Source: Mycobacteriales bacterium
Lineage (GTDB): Bacteria; Actinomycetota; Actinomycetes; BP-191
NCBI GenBank assembly: GCA_035714365.1
Contig: DASTMB010000087.1
Location: forward strand, 1 to 55,388
Reading direction: 5' to 3'
Length of the DNA stretch: 55,388 nucleotides
Positions 20,859 through 31,182 of this stretch are shown piece by piece. The position numbers and the translations under genes were made by a program. Every line of letters begins with the position of its first letter. The first letter of the stretch is position 1. Under the pieces are notes generated by a model. That model was not told the origin of the DNA. It did no database searches and saw nothing but the letters and a program-made list of their open reading frames with translations.

Positions 20859-22703
20859 TTGACTCTCGCGCTGTACCGCCGCTACCGGCCGCAGACGCTC
20901 GCCGAGGTCGTCGGCCAGGAGCACGTGACCGACGCGCTGCGCCAGGCGCTGACCAACGGGCGGGTGCACCACGCGTACCTGTTCTCCGGGCCGCGCGGCT
21001 GCGGCAAGACGTCGTCGGCGCGGATCCTCGCCCGCTCGCTGAACTGCGAGCGCGGCCCGACGCCGGAGCCGTGCGGCACCTGCGACCAGTGCGTCGCGAT
21101 CAGCGCCGGCACCTCGCTCGACGTCGTCGAGATCGACGCCGCCTCGCACGGCGGCGTGGACGACGCGCGGGACCTGCGGGAGCGGGCGTTCTTCTCGCCG
21201 GTGTCGGCGCGGTTCAAGGTCTACATCGTGGACGAGGCGCACATGGTGTCCTCGGCCGGGTTCAACGCGTTGCTCAAGGTGGTCGAGGAGCCGCCGGAGT
21301 TCCTCAAGTTCGTGTTCGCGACGACCGAGCCGCAGGCGGTCATCGGGACGATCAAGTCGCGCACGCACCACTACCCGTTCCGGCTGCTGCCCGCCCGTGC
21401 GATGAGCGGGCTGCTCCAGTCGATCTGCGCCACCGAGGGCATCGCGATCGACCCGCGCGCGGTGCCGCTCGTCGTCCGCGCCGGCGGCGGCTCGGCCCGG
21501 GACGCGCTGTCGGTGCTCGACCAGCTCGTGGCGGGCGCCGGGCCGGACGGCGTGACGTACCCGCTCGCGGCGGCGCTGCTCGGCGTGACCGACGCGGCGT
21601 TGCTGGACGAGGTGGTCGACGCGTTCGCGGCGCGCGACGGGGCCGCCGTCTTCGGCACCGTCAACCGCGTGGTGGAGGCGGGCCACGACCCGCGCCGGTT
21701 CGCCAGCGACCTGCTCGACCGGCTCCGGGACCTGATCGTGCTGCAACGCGCCCCCGACGCCGCCGAGCGCGAGCTGGTCGACGTGCCGCCGGACGAGCTG
21801 CCCCGGCTCGGCCAGCAGGCGACGCGGTTCGGCCCCGCGGAGCTCTCGCGCGCCGCCGACCTGGTCTACGCCGGGCTGACCGAGATGCGCGGCACCACCT
21901 CGCCGAAGCTCGTCCTCGAGCTGATCTGCGCCCGCGTGCTGCTGCCCGGCTCGGCCGCCGACGAGGCGGCGACGCTGGCCCGCCTGGACCGGCTGGAACG
22001 CCGCCTCGCCATCGGCGGCGACGCCCCCGCGGCGCCCGCGACGCCCGCGCCCGCCGCACCGACGGTCGCTGCCGCCGCGCCCGCGCCGGCCACCGCTCCG
22101 CCCGCTCCCGCCGCGGCGCCGGCCGCCGCGGCGCCCCCCGCCGTTGCCGCTCCCGCCGCGCCCGCGCCGGAGCCGGTCGCCGCACCCGCCGCGCCCACCC
22201 CCGTCACCGCCGCCGCGACCGCGGGCGGCGACCTCGACGCGGCCGCCGTGCGCCGGGTCTGGACCGACGTCCTCGACGCCGTCTCCCGCCGCAAGCGCAC
22301 CACCCGCGCGCTGCTCGACACCGCGCAGGTCACCGGGCTGGCCGGGCGCGAGATCACGGTGACGTTCCAGACCTCGCCGCTGGCCCGGCAGTTCGAGAAG
22401 GGCGTCAACCCCGAGGTCCTGCACGACGCGCTCGCCGAGGTGCTCGGCGTGGACTGGCGGGTGAAGGTGGAGTTCGGCGACGGCGCCGCCCCCCGCGACG
22501 CCGCGCCGGCCCCCGCCGCGGCGGCCTCCCCCCCGGTGGCCGCCGCGCCACCCGCCCCCGACTACCCCGGCTTCGAGCCGGGCGACGAGCCCGACGACGA
22601 GCCGCCGCCGCCCCCGCGCGCCGCCGGCGAGGAGGACCCGGCGCTCGCGCTGCTGCGTTCGGGCCTCGGCGCGCAGGTCATTGGCCGGGGCGAGCCGGAC
22701 TAG
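20859..22703 (+). CDS. dnaX: DNA polymerase III subunit gamma/tau
   Basis: The clamp-loader ATPase of the replisome, 614 residues from the TTG at 20859. Its start LALYRRYRPQTLAEVVGQEHV is the family's N-terminus. Walker A is GPRGCGKTSSAR (about 47-58). The zinc site has Cys in LNCERG, EPCGTC and QCVAI. Walker B is YIVDEAHMVS, and the SRC-like sensor region is TTEPQAVIGTIKSRTHHY. After residue 365 comes a long Ala/Pro-rich tether (about 390-455) and a tau-like C-terminal domain. No programmed-frameshift A-run is evident, as expected at this G+C. Its end overlaps the convergent gene 22678-23829 by 26 bases. Confidence 0.95.
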   Translation: MTLALYRRYRPQTLAEVVGQEHVTDALRQALTNGRVHHAYLFSGPRGCGKTSSARILARSLNCERGPTPEPCGTCDQCVAISAGTSLDVVEIDAASHGGVDDARDLRERAFFSPVSARFKVYIVDEAHMVSSAGFNALLKVVEEPPEFLKFVFATTEPQAVIGTIKSRTHHYPFRLLPARAMSGLLQSICATEGIAIDPRAVPLVVRAGGGSARDALSVLDQLVAGAGPDGVTYPLAAALLGVTDAALLDEVVDAFAARDGAAVFGTVNRVVEAGHDPRRFASDLLDRLRDLIVLQRAPDAAERELVDVPPDELPRLGQQATRFGPAELSRAADLVYAGLTEMRGTTSPKLVLELICARVLLPGSAADEAATLARLDRLERRLAIGGDAPAAPATPAPAAPTVAAAAPAPATAPPAPAAAPAAAAPPAVAAPAAPAPEPVAAPAAPTPVTAAATAGGDLDAAAVRRVWTDVLDAVSRRKRTTRALLDTAQVTGLAGREITVTFQTSPLARQFEKGVNPEVLHDALAEVLGVDWRVKVEFGDGAAPRDAAPAPAAAASPPVAAAPPAPDYPGFEPGDEPDDEPPPPPRAAGEEDPALALLRSGLGAQVIGRGEPD

Positions 22704-23829
22704 CGAACTCCGCCTGGTACGACACGTACGGCGAGCTGCTCGCGTACGTCACCCGGTAGGTGCCGCTCGCCGGCGCCGGCCGGTCCGCCAGCAACGTCCG
22801 CTGCTCCCCGTCGCAGCGCACCGTCTCGCGCACCCCCGGCCCCGTGACCGTGACCGGCACCGGGCCGAGGCAGCGGAAGAAGAACCAGAACCGCGTGCCC
22901 CGCGGGATGTCCATGTCGAACGTGTCGCTGTCGCCGTTGTCGAGCTGCTCCCCGGAGCCGGTGACGCCCTTGAGTCCCGCCGGCAGCTCGATCGGCGGCG
23001 TCAGCTCGGACCGCCCGACCGGCACCTGCCGCGCGCCCGGCACCCGGGCCGGGCCGGTGTAGAGGACGCCGCCGCGGGCGTCGGTCAGCGTGTACTCCGG
23101 GTCCGCGGTGACGAACCCCGCGTCCACCGCGAACAGCCCGTCCCTGGGCCTGGCCGTCGAGCCCTGCGAGCCGGCCAGCGTCGGCGCGCGCCAGGTCAGC
23201 CGCGTGGCGCCCGGCGGCGGCAGCACGAGGAGCAGCGTCGTCACGCCGTGCTTCATGACGACGTCGCCGTCGAGCAGCCAGGCGAGCGGCCGCGTCGGCG
23301 CGCCGGGCGCCACCCACCCGGTCACCCGGACCCAGCCGCTGCGGGCGGGCCCGCCACCGTCCGCCGGGGCCGCGATCATCAACGCGAGGTGGCAGCCGTC
23401 GCGGCAGACCGCGAACGCCACCACGACCGGCCGGTCGTGCCCGAACGGCGGGTCGAACGGCACGTCCCCGGTGTAGAGCCGGTGCAGCGTCCAGCCGTCC
23501 ACGCCCGGCCGGACCGGCAGCCAGGCCTGGTCCAGCGCGGCGTCCTCGTACGCGCGGTACTTCCGCTCGCGGTGCGCGGGCCACTGCCGGACCGCGGACG
23601 CCATGTCCGCGGGCACCGGCTTCGGCGCGCCGCGCGGCACGAGCACCGGCACGCCCACGACCAGCGCGGCGACGGCCGCGACGGTGCCCGCGACGCGGCG
23701 GGCGCGGATGCGGCGGGCACGGGTCACGCTGCGCCGCACCCGCTCGTCCGGCGCGGGCGGCGCGCCCTCGGACAGCGCCCGCAGGCCGCTGCCGAGGTCG
23801 TTCTCGTCCAGGGTCGGCATCGTGCTCAC
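22678..23829 (-). CDS. Membrane protein, probable anti-sigma partner
   Basis: 383 residues. The N-terminal cytoplasmic segment (LDENDLGSGLRALSEGAPPAPDERVRRSV) is followed by an Arg-rich stretch and one membrane helix (VAGTVAAVAALVVGVPVLV, about 47-65). A large extracytoplasmic domain contains VVVAFAVCRDGCHLALMIAAP, DMDIPRGTRFWFFFRCLGPV and a beta-rich C-terminus (ASGTYRVTYASSSPY). The GTG start at 23829 overlaps the TGA of the upstream sigma gene (GTGA), which points to anti-sigma or sensor function. No zinc-binding anti-sigma motif is present. Overlaps the end of dnaX. Confidence 0.75.
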   Translation of the reverse strand: MSTMPTLDENDLGSGLRALSEGAPPAPDERVRRSVTRARRIRARRVAGTVAAVAALVVGVPVLVPRGAPKPVPADMASAVRQWPAHRERKYRAYEDAALDQAWLPVRPGVDGWTLHRLYTGDVPFDPPFGHDRPVVVAFAVCRDGCHLALMIAAPADGGGPARSGWVRVTGWVAPGAPTRPLAWLLDGDVVMKHGVTTLLLVLPPPGATRLTWRAPTLAGSQGSTARPRDGLFAVDAGFVTADPEYTLTDARGGVLYTGPARVPGARQVPVGRSELTPPIELPAGLKGVTGSGEQLDNGDSDTFDMDIPRGTRFWFFFRCLGPVPVTVTGPGVRETVRCDGEQRTLLADRPAPASGTYRVTYASSSPYVSYQAEFASPARPGQ

Positions 23830-24329
23830 CCGTTCCCTTCGCCGGACCAGCCGGACAGCGCGGCGTCCGCGCGGAGCTTCGCCAGCGCCTTCGCGCACTG
23901 GCTCTTGACGGTGCCGACGGAGATGCCGAGCGCGGCGGCGACGTCCGCCTCGCTCAGGTCCTCGTGGTAACGGAGCACGACAACGGCGCGCATCCGCCGG
24001 GGCAGCCGGGCCAGCGCCGCGAGCAGCGCCGACCGCGCGTCCACGTCCGCCCAGCGGTCGACGTGCACGGTGTCGGGCAGCACGTCGTGCGGCACCTCGC
24101 CGCGCCACCGGCGCCGCCACCAGGTGGCGTGCGTGTTCGCCAGCACCCGGCGCACGTACCCCTCGTGGTCGTCGATCCGGTCCCAGCGCAGGTACGACTT
24201 GGCGAGCGCGGTCTGCAGCAGGTCCTCGGCGAGCGCCCAGTCGCCGGTGAGGAGGAACGCCGTCCGGTGCAGCGCCGCGCCGCGCGCCCGCACGAACTCC
24301 GGGAACGTCGACGGCTCCACCTCGGTCAC
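23826..24329 (-). CDS. ECF sigma factor, SigE family
   Basis: 167 residues. Region 2: [42 protein letters not shown]. Region 4: [52 protein letters not shown], a clear HTH. The GTG at 24329 is chosen because it gives the usual family N-terminus and GGAG lies 4 bases upstream. The GTG at 24353 is an alternative with a worse site. Co-transcribed with the membrane protein that overlaps its stop and divergent from ybaB. It is much closer to the family consensus than the sigma at 18714. Confidence 0.88.
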   Translation of the reverse strand: MTEVEPSTFPEFVRARGAALHRTAFLLTGDWALAEDLLQTALAKSYLRWDRIDDHEGYVRRVLANTHATWWRRRWRGEVPHDVLPDTVHVDRWADVDARSALLAALARLPRRMRAVVVLRYHEDLSEADVAAALGISVGTVKSQCAKALAKLRADAALSGWSGEGNG

Positions 24330-24441
24330 GGCGCTCCGTTCGGTCGTCAGCACGACCTTCTGGACTACCTGGGTCGCCGTCCAGGTTGCCCGGCTTCGAC
24401 CGCGTAGGCTCGCAAAGTCACGACCGACGAAGGAGAACGCC

Positions 24442-24777
24442 ATGCGACCCGGCGGCCCGCCGAACATGCAGCAGCTCATGAAGCAGGCCCAGAAGATGCA
24501 GCAGCAGCTCATGACCGCGCAGGAGGAGCTGGCCGCCGCGCAGGTCGAGGGCAGCGCCGGCGGCGGGATGGTGAAGGCGACCGTCACGGGCTCCGGCGAG
24601 CTGGTGTCGTTGACGATCGACCCGAGCGTCGTCGACCCCGAGGACGTCGAGACGCTGACCGACCTGGTCGTCGCGGCGGTCCGCGACGCGAGCCGCGCGG
24701 CGCAGGAGATGACCGCGGAGAAGATGGGCCCGCTCGCCGGCGGGCTCGGCGGCATGGGCCTCCCGGGCCTGGGCTAG
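24442..24777 (+). CDS. YbaB/EbfC family nucleoid-associated protein
   Basis: A 111-residue DNA-binding dimer. The N-terminal helix ([30 protein letters not shown]) and central strands ([22 protein letters not shown], with the family's GxGEL-type turn) are typical. The Gly-rich C-terminus is disordered. The ATG at 24442 has AAGGAG 6 bases upstream. Its stop is 2 bases before the recR start, the usual dnaX-ybaB-recR linkage. Here it is separated from dnaX by the inserted sigma/membrane module. Confidence 0.93.
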   Translation: MRPGGPPNMQQLMKQAQKMQQQLMTAQEELAAAQVEGSAGGGMVKATVTGSGELVSLTIDPSVVDPEDVETLTDLVVAAVRDASRAAQEMTAEKMGPLAGGLGGMGLPGLG

Positions 24778-24779
24778 CG

Positions 24780-25379
24780 GTGTACGAGGGGCCGGTCCAG
24801 GACCTGATCGACGAGCTGGGGCGGCTGCCCGGCGTCGGTCCGAAGGGCGCGCAGCGGATCGCGTTCCACCTGCTCGCGGCCGACCCCGCCGACGTCCGCC
24901 GCCTCGTCGCGGCGCTGACCGAGGTGAAGGACAAGGTCCGGTTCTGCCGGACCTGCGGCAACGTCGCCGAGGCCGACGAGTGCCGCATCTGCCGCGACCC
25001 GCGCCGCGACCTGTCGGTGATCTGCGTGGTCGAGGAGCCGAAGGACGTCGTCGCGATCGAGAAGACGCGCGAGTTCAAGGGCCGCTACCACGTGCTCGGC
25101 GGCGCGATCAGCCCGATCGAGGGCGTCGGCCCGGACGACCTGCGCATCCGCGAGCTGATGGCGCGCCTCGCCGACGGCGCGGTGACCGAGCTGATCCTCG
25201 CCACCGACCCGAACCTCGAGGGCGAGGCCACGGCGACGTACCTGGCCCGGCTGGTGAAGCCGATGGGGCTGCGGGTGACGCGGCTGGCGAGCGGGCTGCC
25301 GGTCGGTGGTGACCTCGAGTACGCGGACGAGGTGACGCTGGGCCGGGCGTTCGAGGGGCGCCGGCTGCTCGACGTGTAG
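24780..25379 (+). CDS. recR: Recombination protein RecR
   Basis: A 199-residue ring-forming partner of RecO/RecF in gap repair. The N-terminal helix-hairpin-helix is [17 protein letters not shown]. The zinc finger Cys lie in [22 protein letters not shown]. The Toprim domain contains [28 protein letters not shown] and [19 protein letters not shown]. The length is normal. The GTG at 24780 lies just after the ybaB stop. Confidence 0.96.
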   Translation: MYEGPVQDLIDELGRLPGVGPKGAQRIAFHLLAADPADVRRLVAALTEVKDKVRFCRTCGNVAEADECRICRDPRRDLSVICVVEEPKDVVAIEKTREFKGRYHVLGGAISPIEGVGPDDLRIRELMARLADGAVTELILATDPNLEGEATATYLARLVKPMGLRVTRLASGLPVGGDLEYADEVTLGRAFEGRRLLDV

Positions 25380-25385
25380 GCGTGG

Positions 25386-26168
25386 CTACTTCTTCGCGGT
25401 GGGCGTGGGCGTCGGCGTGGGCGTGAGGTCGGGGAGCTTCTGCACGGTCGTCGGCGGCTTGAACGCGCTCGCCCCCGGCGCCGGTCCCAGCGCGGTCAGC
25501 GTCAGCGTCCCCGACGCGACCGAGATGGACGTGGCGACGCCCTGCTCGGCGAAGCAGTACGTGCCGTCCTCGAACCCGCCCTTCTCCGTCGCCGGCGGCG
25601 CGCTCGCCGCGCGCGTGACCGCGAAGCACTCGCCCACCGGCAACGCCGGCGGGGACGCGGTCGCCGACGCCGACGGCGTGGCGGAGCCGGTCGCGGACGC
25701 GGACGCCGACGGGGCCGGCACCTCGGTGACGACGTAGTCGTTCGGGTTGGTGGCGAGGTCGGAGACGGCGTCGCGGAACAGCCGTTGCACCCCGGGGTCG
25801 AACAGCGCCGGCACCTCCTCGCCCGGCCGCGCGACGAGGAAGCAGGTCTTCTTCGTGCCCTTCTGCGAGCAGGACACGGTGCCGCTCCGCAGCGCGAAGA
25901 AGCTCGCCGTCCCCTTGGCGACGACGTCGATGCGGTACTGCGGCGGCGACTGGCGGATGCGGATGGCGCCGTGCGCGTTGGAGGGGTGCTGGACGAACTT
26001 GTACGTCGCGTCGTAGGCGGCGTTGGCGGTCGCCTGGGCGAGCACCGCGAGCCGCCCGCGCACGCGCCGGCCCTCCGCGTCCGGGTCCGGCGGCTTCTTG
26101 TGGGAGGTGCAGCCGGAGAGGACGAGGAGCACGGCGAGGAGAACGCAGCGGGGACGCACGGCACGCAT
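25386..26168 (-). CDS. Lipoprotein of unknown function
   Basis: 260 residues. The signal [20 protein letters not shown] ends in a good lipobox (LSGC), so it is lipid-anchored outside the membrane. The mature part includes [39 protein letters not shown] and [17 protein letters not shown], a beta/alpha plan like LppX/LprG-type lipoproteins but not clearly assignable. Cys pairs ([15 protein letters not shown]) may be bonded. A low-complexity Ser/Ala/Thr linker lies around residues 155-180 and the tail is Thr-Pro repeats. Divergent from lysC. Confidence 0.8.
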   Translation of the reverse strand: MRAVRPRCVLLAVLLVLSGCTSHKKPPDPDAEGRRVRGRLAVLAQATANAAYDATYKFVQHPSNAHGAIRIRQSPPQYRIDVVAKGTASFFALRSGTVSCSQKGTKKTCFLVARPGEEVPALFDPGVQRLFRDAVSDLATNPNDYVVTEVPAPSASASATGSATPSASATASPPALPVGECFAVTRAASAPPATEKGGFEDGTYCFAEQGVATSISVASGTLTLTALGPAPGASAFKPPTTVQKLPDLTPTPTPTPTAKK

Positions 26169-26193
26169 GGTGCCACCGTAGACTCGGCGGGAC

Positions 26194-27455
<1,262 letters not shown>

Positions 27456-27459
<4 letters not shown>

Positions 27460-28508
27460 GGCCGACGCTCGCCGTGGTCGGCGCCACCGGCGCCGTCGGC
27501 ACGGTGATGCTCGACCTGCTGTCCACCCGACCCGACGTCTACGGCGAGATCCGGCTGGTGGCCTCACCCCGCTCGGCCGGTCGGCGGCTGACCGTCCGCG
27601 GCGAGGAGGTCGAGGTCCGGGCGCTGTCGCCGGAGGTGTTCGACGGCGTCGACATCGCGATGTTCGACGTGCCCGACGAGGTGTCGGCGCGGTGGTGCCC
27701 GGTCGCCGTCGAGCGCGGCGCGGTCGCGGTCGACAACTCCGGGGCGTTCCGGATGGACCCGGACGTGCCGCTCGTCGTGCCGGAGGTCAACGCGACCGCC
27801 GCCCTCGACCGCCCCAAGGGCATCGTCGCCAACCCCAACTGCACGACGCTGTCGATGATCGTCGCGGTCGGCGCGCTGCACCGGGCGTACGGGCTGGAGG
27901 CGCTCGTCGTGGCGTCGTACCAGGCGGCGTCCGGCGCCGGCCAGGCCGGCATCGACACGCTGCGCGACCAGCTCGCCAAGGTCGCCGGCGACCCCACGGT
28001 CGGCACCGTCGCCGGCGACGTGGCGCGCGTCGCCGGCGACCCCGGGCCGTTCCCGCGGCCGCTGGCGCTCAACGTCGTCCCGTGGGCGGGGTCGCTCAAG
28101 GACGACGGCTGGACCAGCGAGGAGCTGAAGGTCCGCAACGAGTCCCGCAAGATCCTCGGCCTCCCGTCGCTGCGGGTGTCGGCGACCTGCGTGCGGGTGC
28201 CGGTCGTCACGACGCACTCGCTCGCGGTGCACGCGACGTTCGCGCGGGAGGTCACCGTCGCCGGCGCGCACGAGGTGCTCGCCGCGGCGCCCGGCGTGGA
28301 GCTGGTGGACGACCCGGCGGCGCTGGCGTTCCCGACGCCGGCCGACGCGGTCGGCACCGACCCGACGTACGTCGGGCGGGTGCGCCGGGCGCTGGACGAC
28401 CCGCGGTCGCTGGAGCTGTTCGTCTGCGGCGACAACCTGCGCAAGGGCGCGGCGTTGAACACCGCCCAGATCGCGGAGGTCGTCGCCGCGGAGCTCGCCG
28501 AGCGCTAG
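27456..28508 (+). CDS. asd: Aspartate-semialdehyde dehydrogenase
   Basis: Reduces aspartyl phosphate to aspartate semialdehyde with NADPH, the step after LysC. 350 residues. N-terminal nucleotide site [16 protein letters not shown], active-site Cys in [18 protein letters not shown] (about residue 129), [10 protein letters not shown], and the substrate-binding [13 protein letters not shown] followed by CVRVPV. The GTG start overlaps lysC, so the two are translated in step. Its stop overlaps that of the convergent gene 28505-29512. Confidence 0.97.
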
Positions 28509-29512
28509 CCGCGCTCGAACCCGCTCGCGAAGATCCGGCCGAGCACGACCGCCTGCGCGCTCAGGAGCAGCAGCGCCCCGGCCACCCCCGCCCCGAAGGC
28601 CGAACGCCGCAGCGTCCGCGCGCTGCGCAGCACCCGCACCGCGCTCGCGACGAGCAGGCCGGTGGCGGCGCCGATGGCCGCCATCACCCAGAACTCGTTG
28701 CCGAACGGCTCAAATGTCGCCCCGCCCAGCCCCGCGCCGAGCGCGGCGAGCAGGAACGCCCAGAGAACGAGGCGGCGTTCCCACACGTCCAGGGCGAGCG
28801 TCACGCCGAGGACGGCGCCGCCGACGACCAGGCCGTCGGCCGCGTGCCGGAGGAGCTGGAGCAGGGTGCCGCCGCCGGCGGCGGCCGTGTTGAACGACCC
28901 CGGGACCAGCGCCGGGCCGAGGCCGCCCATGGGCAGCGACGCGCCCACGGCGACCGCGAGCACCGGCAGCGCGATGCCACGCGACGGCCAGCCGGCGGCC
29001 GGCTCGCGCAGGCGCGGCAGCCGGGGCAGCCGGCGCGCGGGCGCCGGCGCGGGCTCCTCCGGCTCGTCCCAGTGCGACGTGGTGCCCACCACCTCGGACC
29101 GCGACCACGCCGACTGCGGCAGCGAGACCGGCTCCTCCACGACGCCGTCGTCGTCGTCCTCCTCGTCGAGGTCGGCGCCGTCGTCGTCCGCCGCGGGCGC
29201 CGTGTCGTCGCGCGCGAACGCCACGAACACCAGCCCCGCGACGGTCGTCACCGCGAGCAGCACGAGGTCGAACACGTGCCGGCCCTTGTCCTCCTCGAAG
29301 AAGTCCCGGATGCTCACGATCGACGCGATGCTCTGGATGCGCGCCACGGCCGAGCCGGCGACGGCGAGCAGCAACGCAGCGCCCATCGCGACCGCGGCGT
29401 GCCGCAGCCAGCGCCGGGTGTCGTCGAGCAGCACCCAGACGCCCAGCAGCAGGAGCACGGCGCCCGCGTCGACGAGCCCGAACCAGTGGTTGACCTGCGC
29501 CTCGCCGAACAC
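28505..29512 (-). CDS. Polytopic membrane protein of unknown function
   Basis: 335 residues. Hydrophobic segments lie at about 12-29, 37-58 and 80-98. Then follows a long acidic/Pro-rich cytoplasmic-type loop ([15 protein letters not shown] region and a [15 protein letters not shown] stretch), then four more helices (from about 180 to the end). The ATG at 29512 opens at [12 protein letters not shown]. Overlapping stop codons with asd (CTAG) make the pair convergent with no spacer. No family recognised; charge distribution suggests a regulated scaffold or channel-like protein but that is speculative. Confidence 0.75.
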   Translation of the reverse strand: MFGEAQVNHWFGLVDAGAVLLLLGVWVLLDDTRRWLRHAAVAMGAALLLAVAGSAVARIQSIASIVSIRDFFEEDKGRHVFDLVLLAVTTVAGLVFVAFARDDTAPAADDDGADLDEEDDDDGVVEEPVSLPQSAWSRSEVVGTTSHWDEPEEPAPAPARRLPRLPRLREPAAGWPSRGIALPVLAVAVGASLPMGGLGPALVPGSFNTAAAGGGTLLQLLRHAADGLVVGGAVLGVTLALDVWERRLVLWAFLLAALGAGLGGATFEPFGNEFWVMAAIGAATGLLVASAVRVLRSARTLRRSAFGAGVAGALLLLSAQAVVLGRIFASGFERG

Positions 29513-29532
29513 GGCACCCCCTCGTGGTCATG

Positions 29533-29564
29533 CGCGAGGGCCGCCCCGAAGGACGGCCCTCGCG
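29533..29564 (-). terminator. Terminator of tRNA-Pro
   Basis: CGCGAGGGCCG (29533-29543) and CGGCCCTCGCG (29554-29564) form a perfect 11-bp stem with a 10-base loop, starting 5 bases past the tRNA-Pro 3' end on the minus strand. Confidence 0.8.
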
Positions 29565-29568
29565 AGAG

Positions 29569-29643
29569 TCGGGATGGGGAGATTCGAACTCCCGGCCTCC
29601 ACGTCCCGAACGTGGCGCGCTAACCAAGCTGCGCTACATCCCG
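29569..29643 (-). tRNA. tRNA-Pro(CGG)
   Basis: 75 bases to the discriminator A; CCA is not encoded. Acceptor CGGGATG pairs with CATCCCG. The anticodon loop TTCGGGA on the CCACG/CGTGG stem reads CGG. The T-arm is GGGAG-TTCGAAT-CTCCC. Followed by a strong terminator. Confidence 0.96.
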
Positions 29644-29660
29644 ATGCAGCACGCGGGAGT

Positions 29661-30563
29661 CTAGCGGGTGCCGTCGCGCGGCGTCAGCGTCAGCAACGCC
29701 GCCTCCGGGCGGCAGGCGAACCGCACCGGCGCGTACGGGCTGGTGCCGAGCCCGGCGGAGACGTGCAGCCAGGCCCGGCCGTACCGCGACAGGCCGCGCG
29801 CGCGGGCCCGGTCGATGCCGCAGTTCGTCACCAGCGCCCCAACCCCGGGCACGCGGAGCTGACCGCCGTGGGTGTGGCCGCAGAGCAGCAGGTCGAACCC
29901 GCTGCGCGCGAACCGGTCCAGCGCCCGCGGCTCCGGCGCGTGCACCAGCGCCAGGTGCAGCGGCAGCGCCGGGTCGACCGGCGGGTCCGCCACCGCGAGC
30001 CGGTCACGCTTGAGGTGCGGGTCGTCCACCCCCGCCACCTCCACCTCCAGCCCGCCCACCCGCATCGTGCGGCGGGCGTTGGTGAGGTCGTGCCAGCCGA
30101 GCGCGGTGAACCCGGCCACCAGCTCCCGCCACGGCAGCGGCTCGCCGACCACCCGCTTGTGCCGCGGCTTGAAGTACAGGAACGGGTTCTTCGGCCGCGG
30201 CGCGTAGTAGTCGTTCGAGCCGAGCACGAACACCCCCGGCACGCCGCGCAGCGGCTCCATCGCGTCGAGCATCGCCGCGACGCCGTCCGGGCCGGCCAGG
30301 TTGTCGCCGGTCGTCACCACCAGGTCCGGCGCCTCGCGCGCCAGCCCCCGCAGGAACGCCCGCTTGCCCCGCTGCCGGGCCAGCAGGTGCACGTCGCTGA
30401 CGTGCAGCACCCGCAACGGCGCCGTCCCCTCCGGCAGCACCGGGACGGTCCGGCGGCGCAGCGTGAACGCGTTGCGCTCCACCCCGGCGGCGTACCCGAC
30501 CGTCGCGACGCCGAGGCCGGCGGCGGCGAGGGGGACGGCGAGGGCGGGGCGCACGAAATCCAT
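29661..30563 (-). CDS. Membrane-anchored calcineurin-like metallophosphoesterase
   Basis: 300 residues. An N-terminal hydrophobic segment (ALAVPLAAAGLGVATVGYAAGV) anchors a YkuE-type phosphoesterase domain: LHVSDVHL (about 52-59), TTGDN, the GNH[D/E] position written GSNDYY, and CGHTHGGQ. Metal ligands are therefore mostly conserved, with Ser in place of the usual Asn-His order. Position two genes from the class A PBP and whiB matches M. tuberculosis Rv3683 next to ponA2. Substrate unknown; a cell-envelope role is inferred from the anchor and linkage. Confidence 0.88.
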   Translation of the reverse strand: MDFVRPALAVPLAAAGLGVATVGYAAGVERNAFTLRRRTVPVLPEGTAPLRVLHVSDVHLLARQRGKRAFLRGLAREAPDLVVTTGDNLAGPDGVAAMLDAMEPLRGVPGVFVLGSNDYYAPRPKNPFLYFKPRHKRVVGEPLPWRELVAGFTALGWHDLTNARRTMRVGGLEVEVAGVDDPHLKRDRLAVADPPVDPALPLHLALVHAPEPRALDRFARSGFDLLLCGHTHGGQLRVPGVGALVTNCGIDRARARGLSRYGRAWLHVSAGLGTSPYAPVRFACRPEAALLTLTPRDGTR

Positions 30564-30600
30564 GATTCCCTACGCCCGGCCGTCTGACAGGATCGGGCGC

Positions 30601-31059
30601 ATGGGCGAGCTCAAGGACCGGCTCCAGCAGGACCTCACCACCGCGATGAAGGCGCGCGACGAGCTGCGGACGGCGACGTTGCGTATGGTGCTGACGGCGG
30701 TGAAGACCGAGGAGGTCTCCGGTGGCGCCGCGCGCGAGCTCGGCGACGACGAGGTGCTCAAGGTGCTGGCGCGCGAGGCGAAGAAGCGGCGCGAGTCGGC
30801 GGAGGCGTACGTTAGCGCGGGGCGGCAGGAGCTGGCCGACCGCGAGGTCGCGGAGGGCGCGGTCATCGACGCGTACCTGCCCGCGCAGCTCTCCGACGAC
30901 GAGCTGGCGGCGCTGGTCGCGGCGGCGGTCGCCGAGGCGGGTGCCACCGGCCCGCAGCAGATGGGCGCGGTGATGAAGCTCGTGACGCCGCGCGTCGCCG
31001 GCCGCGCCGAGGGCGGCCGCGTCGCCGCCGCCGTGAAGCGCGCGCTCGCCGGCGGGTGA
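30601..31059 (+). CDS. GatB/YqeY domain protein
   Basis: 152 residues spanning one YqeY domain: LKDRLQQDLTTAMKARDELRTATLRMVLTAVKTEEV, then KKRRESAEAYVSAGRQELADREVAE, and the helical QMGAVMKLVTPRVAGRAEGGRVAAAVKRAL. Related to the tail domain of GatB, which contacts tRNA; stand-alone copies have no proven function. The ATG at 30601 opens at MGELKDRLQ. The tRNA-like remnant begins 9 bases after the stop. Confidence 0.92.
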   Translation: MGELKDRLQQDLTTAMKARDELRTATLRMVLTAVKTEEVSGGAARELGDDEVLKVLAREAKKRRESAEAYVSAGRQELADREVAEGAVIDAYLPAQLSDDELAALVAAAVAEAGATGPQQMGAVMKLVTPRVAGRAEGGRVAAAVKRALAGG

Positions 31060-31068
31060 CGGCTATCC

Positions 31069-31118
31069 TGGTGGACCGGACGGGATTCGAACCCGCTCAG
31101 GGCACTTGATGAGGGCGC
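31069..31118 (-). pseudogene. 3' half of a tRNA, likely attachment-site remnant
   Basis: On the minus strand it reads: anticodon-arm-like GCGCC-CTCATCA-AGTGC, variable loop CCTGA, T-arm GCGGG-TTCGAAT-CCCGT, acceptor strand CCGGTCC, discriminator A and CCA at 31069-31071. No D-arm or 5' acceptor strand (GGACCGG expected) exists on the 5' side, so it is not a functional tRNA. Integrases commonly use tRNA 3' halves starting at the anticodon loop, leaving such a copy at the far end of the element. The DndB-like gene lies on the element side. Confidence 0.6.
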
Positions 31119-31182
31119 GCCTGGCTCCGAAGCCCCGGCCCGGGGCCCGGGCAAGCCGTTCCAGCGGCTCGCCCGGGCCGAC

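Noticed and set aside
29661-30563. Reading the phosphoesterase as an inactive homologue
   Set aside because: One metal motif deviates (GSND for GNHD), but the other ligands DVH, GDN and GHTH are intact, so loss of activity is not supported.
31069-31160. A complete tRNA gene or the tmRNA 3' end
   Set aside because: No D-arm or matching 5' acceptor strand exists on the 5' side, and the acceptor does not match the GGGGCTG of tmRNA.
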